Counted from the stretch's first letter, positions 8,192 to 17,493 are shown. The stretch: DNA of 31,012 bases from MGBC113645 sp036308445 (GCA_036308445.1 JAXJVS010000111.1:1-31012), one strand, 5' to 3'. A program made the numbers and translations. Notes: generated from the letters alone by a model not told the origin.

Positions 8192-8217
8192 ATTATATCA
8201 TATAATTAATTTAAATC
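8192..8217 (-). promoter_or_regulatory. SRP RNA promoter
   Basis: On the minus strand a perfect TATAAT (8197-8192) is preceded by TGA (extended -10) and, 16 bp further upstream, by TTGATT. Position +1 predicted 7-8 nt downstream falls at about 8184, exactly where the SRP RNA closing stem begins. Confidence 0.75.
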
Positions 8218-8222
8218 AACAA

Positions 8223-9500
8223 TTATTTAATAACTTCTTTTCCACCCATATATGGTCTTAATGCTTCAGGAATACTAATAGATCCATCTTCATTATAGTT
8301 ATTTTCAATAAATGCAATTAAAGCTCTAGTAGAAGCTAATACTGTATTATTTAAAGTATCTACATAATAAGTACCATCTTTTCCTTTAGTTCTAATACCT
8401 AAACGTCTAGCTTGTGCATCACCTAAAGTTGAACATGATCCAACTTCAAAATATTTTTGTTGTCTTGGAGACCAAGCTTCAACATCACAAGATTTTACTT
8501 TTAAGTCCGCTAAATCACCAGAACAACATTCTAATGTTCTTACAGGAATATCTAAGTTTCTAAATAATTCTACTGTATAAGACCACATTTTATTGTACCA
8601 ATCCATAGATTCTTCAGGTTTACATAATACAACCATTTCTTGTTTTTCAAATTGATGTACTCTATAAATACCTCTTTCTTCAATACCATGAGCTCCTACT
8701 TCTTTTCTAAAACATGGAGAATAAGAAGTCATAGTAATAGGTAAATCTTCTTCTTTTACAATCTGATCTTTAAATTTACCAATCATAGAATGTTCACTAG
8801 TACCAATTAAATATAAATCTTCTCCTTCGATTTTATACATCATTGCATCCATTTCTTCAAAACTCATAACTCCAGTAACAACATCACTTCTAATCATAAA
8901 TGGAGGAATACAATATGTAAATCCTTTATCAATCATAAAATCTCTAGCATAAGTAAGCATTGCACTTGATAATCTAGCAACATCTCCCATTAAATAATAG
9001 AAACCATTACCACTTGTTCTACCACTAGCAACTTTATCTAACCCACCTAATTTTTCTAAAATATCAGCATGATAAGGAATTTCATAATCAGGTACTACTG
9101 GATCACCATATTTTTGAATTTCTACGTTTTCAGTATCATCTTTACCAATAGGTACACTATCATCAATAAAGTTAGGAATTTTCATCATAACTTCTTTTAA
9201 TTTTGGTTGTAAATCTTCTTCTTTAGCTTCTAATTCTTTTAACTCTTGAGCTAATTGTCCAACCATTTCTTTATTCTTTTGAGCTTCATCTTTTTTTCCT
9301 TCTCTCATAAATTGTCCAATTTCCTTAGATAATTTATTTCTTTGAGCTCTTAATTCACTAGCTCTAGTTAAAGCTTCTCTATATTCTTTATCTAAAGCAT
9401 AAGCTTCATCTACTAAATGAAGTTTATCATGTTGGAATTTCTTCTTCATATTTTCTTTTACTGCTTCTGGATTATCTCTTAATTTTTGAATATCTATCAT
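8223..9500 (-). CDS. serS: Seryl-tRNA synthetase
   Basis: A 425-aa class II aminoacyl-tRNA synthetase charging tRNA-Ser. The N-terminal 110 residues form the tRNA-binding long coiled coil (charged heptads such as ELRAQRNKLSKEIGQFMREGKKDEAQKNKEM). Motif 2 is CFRKEVGAHGIEERGIYRVHQFEKQE, and the C-terminal active-site block is EVGSCSTLGDAQARRLGIR followed by LNNTVLASTRALIAFIEN. The motif-3 arginine block (LASTRAL) differs from the usual bacterial LAVGRTL form, marking a divergent SerRS type, but the family is not in doubt. AAAGGAG precedes the ATG. Expression is controlled by the serine T-box leader just upstream. Confidence 0.97.
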   Translation of the reverse strand: MIDIQKLRDNPEAVKENMKKKFQHDKLHLVDEAYALDKEYREALTRASELRAQRNKLSKEIGQFMREGKKDEAQKNKEMVGQLAQELKELEAKEEDLQPKLKEVMMKIPNFIDDSVPIGKDDTENVEIQKYGDPVVPDYEIPYHADILEKLGGLDKVASGRTSGNGFYYLMGDVARLSSAMLTYARDFMIDKGFTYCIPPFMIRSDVVTGVMSFEEMDAMMYKIEGEDLYLIGTSEHSMIGKFKDQIVKEEDLPITMTSYSPCFRKEVGAHGIEERGIYRVHQFEKQEMVVLCKPEESMDWYNKMWSYTVELFRNLDIPVRTLECCSGDLADLKVKSCDVEAWSPRQQKYFEVGSCSTLGDAQARRLGIRTKGKDGTYYVDTLNNTVLASTRALIAFIENNYNEDGSISIPEALRPYMGGKEVIK

Positions 9501-9529
9501 TTTATTATCTCCTTTATATAAAATAAAAA

Positions 9530-9728
9530 AACACCTATTGTAAGGGACGATATCATCGTGGTGCCACCCTATTTCGTATCTATTGATACCTTCATTAGAT
9601 AACGGCTTTCACCGAGAATTATTAATTCCACTCAAAGGTAGATTTCTATAACACCTCACTCTAGTTTTCACCAACCACTAGCTCTCTAAACATCAATGTT
9701 ATATACTTATCCTTCTCACTGATTTACA
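9530..9728 (-). promoter_or_regulatory. Serine T-box riboswitch leader of serS
   Basis: The minus-strand leader has the T-box layout. The Stem I specifier loop reads GAAATCTACC with specifier UCU (serine) at 9642-9640. Stem III is GTATC-AATA-GATAC. The T-box/antiterminator is AGGGTGGCACCACG (9570-9556), whose AGGG pairs with CCCT at the 3' side and whose TGGC bulge is complementary to the tRNA acceptor end. A run of seven T (at about 9530) preceded by GGTG, which can pair with CACC in the T-box, forms the terminator; that stem is short and has a large bulge. Uncharged tRNA-Ser should favour the antiterminator and switch serS on. Confidence 0.9.
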
Positions 9729-9734
9729 AAGAAG

Positions 9735-9762
9735 ATTATAACATATCAATAAATAAGTTCAA
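9735..9762 (-). promoter_or_regulatory. serS / T-box promoter
   Basis: On the minus strand TTGAAC (9762-9757), a 16-bp spacer ending in TGT and a perfect TATAAT (9740-9735) form a good sigma-A promoter with extended -10. It places the transcript start near 9728, at the beginning of the T-box leader. Confidence 0.75.
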
Positions 9763-9812
9763 CTAAAAAAGAGAGTTTTTTAAAACAGAGAACAACGTTA
9801 TTATCTGTTAAG

Positions 9813-9841
9813 AAAAAAATCGATTATTACTAATCGATTTT
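9813..9841 (-). terminator. Rho-independent terminator after the symporter gene
   Basis: The 11-bp stem AAAATCGATTA / TAATCGATTTT (9816-9826 and 9831-9841) with a 4-nt loop is followed by a T-run on the minus strand, 27 nt past the symporter stop. The remaining 50 nt between this hairpin and the serS promoter show no gene. Confidence 0.85.
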
Positions 9842-9868
9842 ATAAATTAAAAATAATATATTTATATT

Positions 9869-11194
9869 CTATCCTTTATATACATCTTCATCTAACATAT
9901 TTTCACTCTTAGCTACAATCACTGATGTACAAGAATCTCCGACAACATTTAATGAAGTAACTAACATTTCAATAGGTCTATTGATTGATAAGATTAATGA
10001 ATAAGCTAATAATGCCGCATCATTTGTATATCCCATACCAGTTAAGATAGTAAATAAGATTACTGCACCAGCCCCTGGAGCTGCAGGTGTTCCTACTGAA
10101 GCAATTAATGCTAATACTGCAATAACCGCCATTGAGCTAAATGATACATCATATCCTGAGCTTACTGCAACAAATAACGCTGCTGTAACTTGCATGATTG
10201 CAGTTCCATCCATATTAACTGTCATACCTAATGGCAAAGTAAATGAAGCTATTTGTTCATGTACTCCCATTTCTTCAACAGTCGTCTTTTTATTTAATGG
10301 TAATGTAGCAGCACTTGATGATGTTGAGAAACCAAATGTTGCTACTTTTACTATTTTTTTCATGAATGGCATAGGATTTACTTTTCCTAATACTTTAATA
10401 TAAATTGGATATGCTAATAATAGATAAGCAAATAAAGCTATAAAAACTGATATTACATATCCTAATGCAGGAATTAAGTAATTAATACCATATGCTGCAA
10501 ATGTTCTAGTTAATAAACAGAAGATTGCATATGGAGCAAATGTATTAATAACAAATGATAAACATACTTGAATAATATCACTAACTTCTTGTAATAATTT
10601 CTTAAATGTAGCAGTTTTATCTCCTAACTGATTCATTGCTAATCCAATAGAAACAGCTAAGAAAACAATTGCTAAAACTCCACCATTATTAGAAAATGCA
10701 CTTACTAAGTTATTAGGTATAATTCCCATAACAATAGATAATGGATTAGAACCTGTAGATCCTGCAGAAATACTTAAATCAGCATTAACTGCATTAAATA
10801 CACCTAAATTATAAGCAATAGTTCCCATTATCCCTGCCCAGATTAAAGCACAGACAGTAGTTAATAAGAAAGTTAATAATGTTTTAGAAGAAATTCTTCC
10901 TAATTTTTTTGTATCTGTAATAGTACAAATAGCTAATGTAATAGATGTAAATACCATAGGTACAATAATTAACTGTAAAGCATTAACAAATAACTGTCCT
11001 ACAATATAAAATAATCCAATAGCGCTTTCAGCACCTTCTGCTGTAATATCCTGGAACAATAAATTATTAACCATTGACCAAGTTTCAGCACTTAAAACAT
11101 TCTCTCTTAAATAAATACAAAGAATACCACAAACCAAACCACACACTAAGGCAATCAGCATTTTTATAGCCAATTTATTACCTTTGTTTTTCAT
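9869..11194 (-). CDS. Dicarboxylate/amino acid:cation symporter (DAACS family)
   Basis: A 441-aa membrane protein coupling Na+ or H+ to uptake of acidic or neutral amino acids or dicarboxylates. Family hallmarks are the serine-rich hairpin FSTSSSAATLP, the NMDGT cation-binding motif in LPLGMTVNMDGTAIMQ, the P-rich GTPAAPGAGAV hairpin and the substrate-site helix SLNVVGDSCTSV. In this helix the usual aspartate/arginine arrangement of glutamate transporters is altered, so the substrate may be a neutral amino acid such as serine/threonine; this is inference. The start at 11194 (MKNKGNKL) is used because GGAGGAGG lies just upstream; a longer frame starting at 11254 would begin between the -35 and -10 of the gene's own promoter. 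Confidence 0.92.
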   Translation of the reverse strand: MKNKGNKLAIKMLIALVCGLVCGILCIYLRENVLSAETWSMVNNLLFQDITAEGAESAIGLFYIVGQLFVNALQLIIVPMVFTSITLAICTITDTKKLGRISSKTLLTFLLTTVCALIWAGIMGTIAYNLGVFNAVNADLSISAGSTGSNPLSIVMGIIPNNLVSAFSNNGGVLAIVFLAVSIGLAMNQLGDKTATFKKLLQEVSDIIQVCLSFVINTFAPYAIFCLLTRTFAAYGINYLIPALGYVISVFIALFAYLLLAYPIYIKVLGKVNPMPFMKKIVKVATFGFSTSSSAATLPLNKKTTVEEMGVHEQIASFTLPLGMTVNMDGTAIMQVTAALFVAVSSGYDVSFSSMAVIAVLALIASVGTPAAPGAGAVILFTILTGMGYTNDAALLAYSLILSINRPIEMLVTSLNVVGDSCTSVIVAKSENMLDEDVYKG

Positions 11195-11233
11195 AGAATA
11201 TCCTCCTCCTGAAATTTTACTCAAATCTTCAAC

Positions 11234-11262
11234 ATTATATATAATTGTTACCATGATTGCAA
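11234..11262 (-). promoter_or_regulatory. Promoter of the symporter gene
   Basis: On the minus strand TTGCAA (11262-11257), a 17-bp spacer and a perfect TATAAT (11239-11234) lie 40-68 bp upstream of the chosen start codon. The match also rules out the upstream in-frame ATG at 11254 as the translation start. Confidence 0.7.
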
Positions 11263-11376
11263 TATAAAATTACAAATTTCTTACTTATGTTAATAATTAG
11301 TAAAAAAACACAAATATTACATTTTATATAAGTATTATAAAAAAATATATGTTAATATGTATATGAGGTGATATTG

Positions 11377-11709
11377 ATGGCAAAATGTAAATATAGAATC
11401 AATGACGACTTTAATCATATTTGTAATCATATAAAAAGAGAAATATTATCTACCAGTTCTTCTGCCTCTTTAGAAGATGAAGAATATTTAAATATTGGAG
11501 ATGTTCGTATGGGAATACTCGTATTTGAAAGATATAGTTATAGTGGAGGCAATCGTTTAAGTTTGCATGTAACAGTTATTGAAAAGGATAATATTGTAGA
11601 TATTATTGGTATATCTTCTGGAGGAAGTAATGGTTTATTCTTTAAAGTTAATACTTGGGGTGAAGACGCTTTTCTAGAAAAACTCAAAGAAGCTATAAAG
11701 AAGTTATAA
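11377..11709 (+). CDS. DUF6054-like small protein of unknown function
   Basis: A 110-aa soluble protein resembling the DUF6054 family as I recall it: short basic start MAKCKYRI, then SSSASLEDEEYLNIGDVRMGILVFERYSYSGGNRLSLHVTVIE, SGGSNGLFFKVNTWGEDAFLEKLKEAIKKL. The serine run plus SLED, the FERYSY-GGNR block and the SGGS-FFK-NTWGE-FL ending are the recognisable conserved points. No function is known to me. The start at the ATG is chosen over a GTG 9 nt earlier because GAGGTG (11365-11370) then sits at proper spacing. It is the only plus-strand gene left of the origin, so it is transcribed head-on to the replication fork. A strong terminator follows. Confidence 0.8.
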   Translation: MAKCKYRINDDFNHICNHIKREILSTSSSASLEDEEYLNIGDVRMGILVFERYSYSGGNRLSLHVTVIEKDNIVDIIGISSGGSNGLFFKVNTWGEDAFLEKLKEAIKKL

Positions 11710-11734
11710 AAGAAGATCTAAATCTTCTTTTTTT
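11709..11734 (+). terminator. Rho-independent terminator after the DUF6054-like gene
   Basis: The 9-bp stem AAAGAAGAT / ATCTTCTTT (11709-11717 and 11722-11730) with a CTAA loop and four further T residues starts at the stop codon. It faces the gyrA terminator 10 nt away, separating two convergent transcripts. Confidence 0.88.
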
Positions 11735-11743
11735 ATCTAAAAG

Positions 11744-11769
11744 AAAAAATGGTTATTTCTAACCATTTT
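11744..11769 (-). terminator. Rho-independent terminator after gyrA
   Basis: The 10-bp perfect stem AAAATGGTTA / TAACCATTTT (11746-11755 and 11760-11769) with a 4-nt loop is followed by a T-run on the minus strand. It includes the last gyrA codons and its TAG stop. Confidence 0.88.
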
Positions 11770-14221
11770 GTTCTGTATTGTCGATTTGCTCTTCTGCTTT
11801 TTCTACAACTTCAACACTTGATACAACAGAATCATCTGCTACCTTAATTAATCTAACACCTTGAGTACTTCTTCCTGCAAGTTTAACTTGTTCCATAGGA
11901 AGTCTAATAATAATACCTTGATTAGTAATAATCAATAAATCTTCATTACCATTAACAGCTCTAATAGCAACTAAGCTACCTGTCTTTTCAGTAGTATTAA
12001 TAGTCTTAATACCTTTACCACCACGATGAGATTCTCTATATTCATCGATAGAGGACATCTTACCATAGCCTTTTTCACTAATAGCCATGATATATTGACC
12101 TTCCCAATCAGTAGTCATACCTACTACATGACTACCATCTACATTAATACCTCTTACACCTGTAGCAGTTCTTCCCATAGAACGAACATCCTCATTTGCA
12201 AATCTAATTAATTTACCATTAGATGCAGCTATTAAAATCTGATCATCATCTGATGTTAATTTAACTGCAACTAATTCATCATTTTCTCTTAAACCAATGG
12301 CAATCTTACCTGTTTGTCTAATATTAACAAATTCTTCTAATGGTGTTTTCTTTACCAAACCATTTAATGTTACAAAGAATAAGTATAACTGTTTATCATT
12401 ATCTACTTTATCTTTATCAATAGAAATCATTGATTTAACAGTTTCTTCTTTATCCATGTTCAATAGATTAACTACTGGTAATCCTTTAGCAGTTCTACCA
12501 AATTCTGGTACATTATATCCTTTGATTCTATATACTTTACCTAAATTCGTAAAGAATAATAAATCATCATGAGTAGACATATTAATCATAGAATCTACAA
12601 TATCATCTTCATTAGTTGACATACCTTTGATACCTCTACCACCCCTATTTTGAGTCTTATAAGTATCTACTGGCATACGTTTTACATAACCATTTGTAGT
12701 TAATGAGATAATAATATCTTCTTCAGGAATTAAATCTTCATCTTCTAAATCAAATGTACCTTGAATAATTTCAGTTCTTCTCTTATCACCAAATTTATCT
12801 TTTAATTCTAATAATTCATTTTGAATGATTTCAATGACTCTTTGTTCATTAGTCAAAATATCTTTTAAATCAGCAATTAATTCTAATAATTGATTTAATT
12901 CATTCTCAATCTTTTCTCTTTCCAAACCAGCTAATCTTTGTAATTGCATTTCTCTAATAGCTTTAGCTTGTCTTTCAGACATATCAAATTCATCCATTAA
13001 TCTTTGTTGAATAATTTCAGTTGTTCTAGAAGTTCTAATCAACTGAATAATAGCATCAATCTGATCTAAAGCTCTTTTTAAACCATCTAAGATATGTGCT
13101 CTATCCTCAGCTTTCTTTAAATCATAAGCAGTTCTTCTTCTAATAACTTCTTTTTGATGATCTAAATATAAAGTAATTAAATCTTTTAAACCTAAAGTCT
13201 TAGGCTCATTATTAACTAAAGCAATTGTATTAACACCAAAAGTTGTCTGTAAAGCAGTTAACTTATATAATTGATTCAAAATAACTTCTGGTTGAACATC
13301 TTTTCTAAGTTCTATTACAATTCTAATACCATCTCTATTAGATTCATCTCTAATTTCAGTAATACCTTCTATACGTTTTTCTTTAACATGATCAGCCATC
13401 TTTTCAATAAGTCTAGCTTTATTAACCATGTATGGTATCTCATTAACAACAATAGCTTTCTTACCAGCATGTATATCAATGATTTCAGTCTTAGCACGCA
13501 TAACAATTAAACCATTACCAGTTTCATATGCTTTCTTAATTGCTGACTTACCTAAAATATAACCACCTGTAGGAAAATCTGGCCCCTGAATATAATTATC
13601 CATTAATTCCATAACAGTAATATCAGGATCTTTAGATACAGCTAGAATAGCATCTACAACTTCTCCTAAATTATGTGGCGGAATATTTGTAGCCATCCCT
13701 ACTGCAATACCTGTAGTACCATTAACTAAAAGATTAGGAAATCTTGATGGCAACACAGAAGGTTCTTTTTCTTCTCCATCATAGTTAGGTACAAAATCAA
13801 CAGTATCTTTATTAATATCTCTTACAAGTTCCATTGAAATTTTTGACATTCTTGCTTCTGTATAACGCATAGCAGCAGCACCATCACCATCAATAGAACC
13901 AAAGTTACCATGTCCATCAACTAACATATAACGATAACTAAAATCTTGTGCCATTCTTACTAATGCTTCATAAATTGAAGAATCTCCATGTGGATGGTAT
14001 TTCCCCATAACGTCCCCAACAATACGAGCAGACTTTTTATAAGGTTTATCACTATAACATCCAAGTTCATTCATACCATAAATAATACGTCTTTGAACTG
14101 GTTTCATACCATCTCTAACATCAGGTAATGCTCTTGCAACAATAACTGACATAGCATAATCTAGGAAAGATTTCTTCATTTCTTGGGTTAAAGGTCTTTT
14201 TTTAATTCCACGTTGTTCCAT
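11759..14221 (-). CDS. gyrA: DNA gyrase subunit A
   Basis: An 820-aa type IIA topoisomerase subunit. The catalytic tyrosine is Y120 in AAMRYTEARMSK. The quinolone-determining region reads KYHPHGDSSIYEALVRMAQ with S81 and E85 at the positions of E. coli S83 and D87; S and E are the ordinary Gram-positive residues, so no resistance substitution is seen there. The C-terminal beta-pinwheel (from about 490) has the GyrA-box-like QNRGGRGIKGM, which marks it as GyrA rather than ParC. AAAGGAGAG precedes the ATG 15 nt after gyrB; the pair form one operon with yaaA and recF. Confidence 0.98.
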   Translation of the reverse strand: MEQRGIKKRPLTQEMKKSFLDYAMSVIVARALPDVRDGMKPVQRRIIYGMNELGCYSDKPYKKSARIVGDVMGKYHPHGDSSIYEALVRMAQDFSYRYMLVDGHGNFGSIDGDGAAAMRYTEARMSKISMELVRDINKDTVDFVPNYDGEEKEPSVLPSRFPNLLVNGTTGIAVGMATNIPPHNLGEVVDAILAVSKDPDITVMELMDNYIQGPDFPTGGYILGKSAIKKAYETGNGLIVMRAKTEIIDIHAGKKAIVVNEIPYMVNKARLIEKMADHVKEKRIEGITEIRDESNRDGIRIVIELRKDVQPEVILNQLYKLTALQTTFGVNTIALVNNEPKTLGLKDLITLYLDHQKEVIRRRTAYDLKKAEDRAHILDGLKRALDQIDAIIQLIRTSRTTEIIQQRLMDEFDMSERQAKAIREMQLQRLAGLEREKIENELNQLLELIADLKDILTNEQRVIEIIQNELLELKDKFGDKRRTEIIQGTFDLEDEDLIPEEDIIISLTTNGYVKRMPVDTYKTQNRGGRGIKGMSTNEDDIVDSMINMSTHDDLLFFTNLGKVYRIKGYNVPEFGRTAKGLPVVNLLNMDKEETVKSMISIDKDKVDNDKQLYLFFVTLNGLVKKTPLEEFVNIRQTGKIAIGLRENDELVAVKLTSDDDQILIAASNGKLIRFANEDVRSMGRTATGVRGINVDGSHVVGMTTDWEGQYIMAISEKGYGKMSSIDEYRESHRGGKGIKTINTTEKTGSLVAIRAVNGNEDLLIITNQGIIIRLPMEQVKLAGRSTQGVRLIKVADDSVVSSVEVVEKAEEQIDNTEQNG

Positions 14222-14236
14222 TTTCTCTCTCCTTTA

Positions 14237-16156
14237 CTACAAGTCTAATTCTGCTTCCTGAGCATGTTCTTGGATGAATTCACGTCTAGGTTCTACTTTT
14301 TCACCCATTAAGATATCAAACATAGAATCAGCTTCCATTGCATCATCTAAATCTATTTGCCATAAAACACGATTATCAGGATTCATAGTTGTTTCCCATA
14401 ATTGTTCAGCATCCATTTCTCCTAAACCTTTATAACGTTGAATACTAAATTTAGCATTAGGACCTAATTCTTCTCTTAATTTATCTAATTCATAATCACT
14501 ATATAAATAATGTTCATCTTTACCATGTTTTAATAAATATAATGGTGGTTGAGCTGCATATACAAAACCTTGTTCAATTAAAGGTCTAAAGAATCTATAT
14601 AAGAAAGTTAACATTAAAATTCTAATATGACCACCATCAACATCGGCATCGGTCATAATAACAATCTTGTGATATCTTAATTTACTAATATCAAAATCAT
14701 CACCAATACCAGTACCAAAAGCAGTAATCATAGAACGTATAGTATCACTACCCAAAACTCTATCAATTCTTGCTTTTTCAACATTCAAAATTTTACCTCT
14801 AAGTGGTAAGATAGCTTGAATTCTTCTATCTCTACCATTCTTAGCACTACCACCTGCTGAATCCCCTTCGACTATGAAGATTTCACATTCAGCAGGATCC
14901 TTACTAGAACAATCAGCCAATTTACCAGGTAAAGCAATACTATCTAAAGCAGTCTTTCTTCTGGTCATTTCTCTAGCACGTTTAGCGGCCATTCTAGCAC
15001 GACTTGCAACAATAGCTTTATCCATAATAATCTTTGCTACATCTGGATTTTCCATCAAGAATTTATCTAATGCAGTAGAGATTATTGAACTAGCAATCTT
15101 TCTTACTTCTGCATTTCCTAATTTTGTCTTTGTTTGTCCTTCATATTGAGGATCAGGATGTTTAACTGAAATAATAGCAGTTAAACCTTCTCTACAGTCA
15201 TCACCACTTAAAGATTCATCATCTTTCTTTAAGAAATTACCATTTTTAGCATAATTATTAATAACTCTTGTAAGTGCTAATCTAAATCCTTCTTCATGAG
15301 TTCCACCTTCATGAGTATTAATATTATTACAAAAAGAATATATATTAGGCTGATATCCATCATTATATTGCATACCAACTTCTACCTTAATATCATCAAT
15401 TTCATCTTCTACATAAATAACTTCTTCATGTAAAGGAGTTCTGTTTCTATTTAAAAAAGTAACGTATTCTTTTATACCACCTTCATAATGATAAGAATTA
15501 ACTTTAGGAGTATCTAAACGATGATCTTCTAAAACTAATTTTAATCCTTTATTAAGGAATGCTAGTTCTCTAATTCTTTGATTTAATGTTTCATAATCAT
15601 AAACAGTTGTTTCTTCAAAAATAAGTGGATCAGCTTTAAAAACAACAGTAGTTCCATTATCATCACAAGTATCTATAACTTTTAAAGCCTCAACAGGAGC
15701 ACCTCCATTCGCAAATTTCTGATAATAAACATTACCATCACGATGAACATAAACTTCTAACCATTCACTTAATGCATTAACAACTGAAGCACCAACACCA
15801 TGTAAACCACCAGAGACTTTATAACCTCCGCCTCCAAATTTACCACCAGCATGTAAAACAGTAAAAATAGTTTCTACAGTACTTAATCCAGTCTTAGGAT
15901 GAACACCTGTAGGCATACCTCTACCATTATCTATAACTTTTACAATATCATCTTTTTCTAAGATTACTTTAATTTCAGTACAATAACCAGCTAAAGCTTC
16001 ATCAATCGAGTTATCTACAATTTCCCAGACTAAGTGATGTAAACCTCTAATAGAAGTTGTTCCAATATACATACCTGGTCTTTTTCTTACAGCTTCTAAA
16101 CCTTCAAGAACTTGAATATCAGATTCATCATAACTATGTACAACTTTTTCTTCCAC
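14237..16156 (-). CDS. gyrB: DNA gyrase subunit B
   Basis: A 639-aa ATPase subunit of gyrase. The GHKL ATPase motifs are DNSIDEALAG, DNGRGMPTG and GGLHGVGASVVNALS; QTKTKLG follows in the transducer. The Toprim domain has EGDSAGGSAKNGRDR and DADVDGGHI, and PLRGKILNVEKAR lies between. The start codon is GTG (16156-16154), with AGGAG 8 nt upstream and only 2 nt after the recF stop, so recF and gyrB are tightly coupled. Adjacency to recF and gyrA identifies it as GyrB rather than ParE. Confidence 0.98.
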   Translation of the reverse strand: MEEKVVHSYDESDIQVLEGLEAVRKRPGMYIGTTSIRGLHHLVWEIVDNSIDEALAGYCTEIKVILEKDDIVKVIDNGRGMPTGVHPKTGLSTVETIFTVLHAGGKFGGGGYKVSGGLHGVGASVVNALSEWLEVYVHRDGNVYYQKFANGGAPVEALKVIDTCDDNGTTVVFKADPLIFEETTVYDYETLNQRIRELAFLNKGLKLVLEDHRLDTPKVNSYHYEGGIKEYVTFLNRNRTPLHEEVIYVEDEIDDIKVEVGMQYNDGYQPNIYSFCNNINTHEGGTHEEGFRLALTRVINNYAKNGNFLKKDDESLSGDDCREGLTAIISVKHPDPQYEGQTKTKLGNAEVRKIASSIISTALDKFLMENPDVAKIIMDKAIVASRARMAAKRAREMTRRKTALDSIALPGKLADCSSKDPAECEIFIVEGDSAGGSAKNGRDRRIQAILPLRGKILNVEKARIDRVLGSDTIRSMITAFGTGIGDDFDISKLRYHKIVIMTDADVDGGHIRILMLTFLYRFFRPLIEQGFVYAAQPPLYLLKHGKDEHYLYSDYELDKLREELGPNAKFSIQRYKGLGEMDAEQLWETTMNPDNRVLWQIDLDDAMEADSMFDILMGEKVEPRREFIQEHAQEAELDL

Positions 16157-16158
16157 TA

Positions 16159-17253
16159 CTATTCTCCTTTCACTTTACCATCTTGAATATAAATCTTTTT
16201 AGATTTATTAACGATTTCATGATGTATGCCATCTATGGATGTCGTAGTTACAAAAGTTTGAACCTTATCTTGAATAAGGTTGAGTAACTTTGTCTTTCTA
16301 GTATCATCTAATTCACTTAATACATCATCCAATAATAAAATAGGATACTCTCCTATTTCTTTTTTTACTAATTCTAATAATGCTATCTTAATAGATAAAA
16401 CAATACTTCTTTGTTGACCTTGCGAAGCAAAAGTAGAAGCATTCTGATTATCTAAGAAGATTTCTATATCATCTTTATGTATACCATCTACTGTATTACT
16501 ATAATGAATATCTCTAGAATAATTATTTTTATATTTATTAAAAATATGGTCATAATTTATTTCTTTGAACGTAGATTTATAATGTAAAGATAATTCTTCT
16601 TTATTTAAAGATATATAACTATACATCTTTTGAGTAATATCATTCAATAATTCTACAAACTCTATTCTTTTATTAATTAAATCAACTTGTAGCTTAGATA
16701 TTTGTTCTGTTAATACTTCTAAATAATCATCTTCTTTAGAATGTTTATCATGTAATAATTTTAAATATTGATTTCTTTCTTTTAATAATTTCTTATATTT
16801 ATTTAAATTAAATAGATATATTGGTGAAATCTTAGATAACTCAATATCTATAAACTTTCTTCTTTGTTTAGGACTACCTTTGATTAACATTAAATCTTCT
16901 GGTACAAATAAAACAACATTTAAATATCCTACATAATCACTACTTTTTGATATTTCAGAAGAATTAATCATTGCTTTCTTACCTAACTTAGAAATAACAA
17001 TATCAAGTTTTAAATCTTTTCTATTTGTTGTTACGTGAGTAGATAACTTAGCAAAGTCATGATTAAATAAAATCATTTCATCTAAAATATGTGTTTTAAA
17101 ACTTTTAGATAGAGATAATAGATAAATAGCTTCTAATAAATTCGTTTTACCTTGAGCATTTTTACCTATAAATATATTCATAAAAGGATCAAAACTGATT
17201 GCACACTCCTGATAATTACGAAAATTCTTTAAAGAAATATCTTTAATTAACAT
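16159..17253 (-). CDS. recF: DNA replication/repair protein RecF
   Basis: A 364-aa SMC-like ABC ATPase that, with RecO and RecR, promotes RecA loading at gaps. Walker A is GKNAQGKT (residues 30-37), the ABC signature-like motif is FASQGQQRSIVLSIKIALLE, and Walker B is PILLLDDVLSELD. The middle arm is charged and helical. The ATG overlaps the stop of yaaA by 1 nt (TAATG). The yaaA-recF-gyrB-gyrA order is the standard Firmicutes one. Confidence 0.97.
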   Translation of the reverse strand: MLIKDISLKNFRNYQECAISFDPFMNIFIGKNAQGKTNLLEAIYLLSLSKSFKTHILDEMILFNHDFAKLSTHVTTNRKDLKLDIVISKLGKKAMINSSEISKSSDYVGYLNVVLFVPEDLMLIKGSPKQRRKFIDIELSKISPIYLFNLNKYKKLLKERNQYLKLLHDKHSKEDDYLEVLTEQISKLQVDLINKRIEFVELLNDITQKMYSYISLNKEELSLHYKSTFKEINYDHIFNKYKNNYSRDIHYSNTVDGIHKDDIEIFLDNQNASTFASQGQQRSIVLSIKIALLELVKKEIGEYPILLLDDVLSELDDTRKTKLLNLIQDKVQTFVTTTSIDGIHHEIVNKSKKIYIQDGKVKGE

Positions 17254-17459
17254 TATTCAACTACATAAGTTGTATCTTCAAAAGTTACTTCATCACCAGG
17301 ATATAGTTTCTTACCTCTTCTTGTATCTACTTCACCATTTACAAAAACTAAACCATCCTGAATCACAAATTTAGCAGTAACTCCTGAATCAACTGCATTT
17401 GCTAATTTAAGAAATTGACCTAGTGTTATATAATCAGTCTTTATTTTTACTTTATTCAT
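17253..17459 (-). CDS. yaaA: S4-domain RNA-binding protein YaaA
   Basis: A 68-aa protein consisting of a single S4 fold: ITLGQFLKLANAVDSGVTAKFVIQDGLVFVNGEVDTRRGKKLYPGDEV is the canonical S4 helix-turn-strand pattern with VNG-----R-GKKL. Members of this origin-linked family (YaaA/YlqM-type) are thought to bind RNA and assist ribosome assembly; no precise role is shown. It lies between dnaN and recF in its usual place and leads the recF-gyrBA operon, with an extended -10 promoter about 35 bp upstream. Confidence 0.9.
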   Translation of the reverse strand: MNKVKIKTDYITLGQFLKLANAVDSGVTAKFVIQDGLVFVNGEVDTRRGKKLYPGDEVTFEDTTYVVE

Positions 17460-17493
17460 ATTTCATCATCCTCGTCGTTTATTTAACATATCT

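Noticed and set aside
8169..9546. Shared 13-mer ACACCTATTGTAA near the SRP RNA 5' end and in the serS leader
   Set aside because: Shared 13-mers are expected by chance many times in a 31-kb A/T-rich window; the two copies lie in different structural contexts.
11195..11254. Longer symporter start at 11254
   Set aside because: The codon lies between the -35 and -10 of the gene's promoter; GGAGGAGG precedes the ATG at 11194.
12660..14100. Quinolone-resistance change in gyrA
   Set aside because: The determining region has S81 and E85, the ordinary residues for Gram-positive bacteria.
14874..15149. Plus-strand reading frames opposite gyrB, gyrA, dnaX, ricT and pfkA
   Set aside because: They are antisense to well-conserved genes, lack ribosome-binding sites and have no recognisable motifs.
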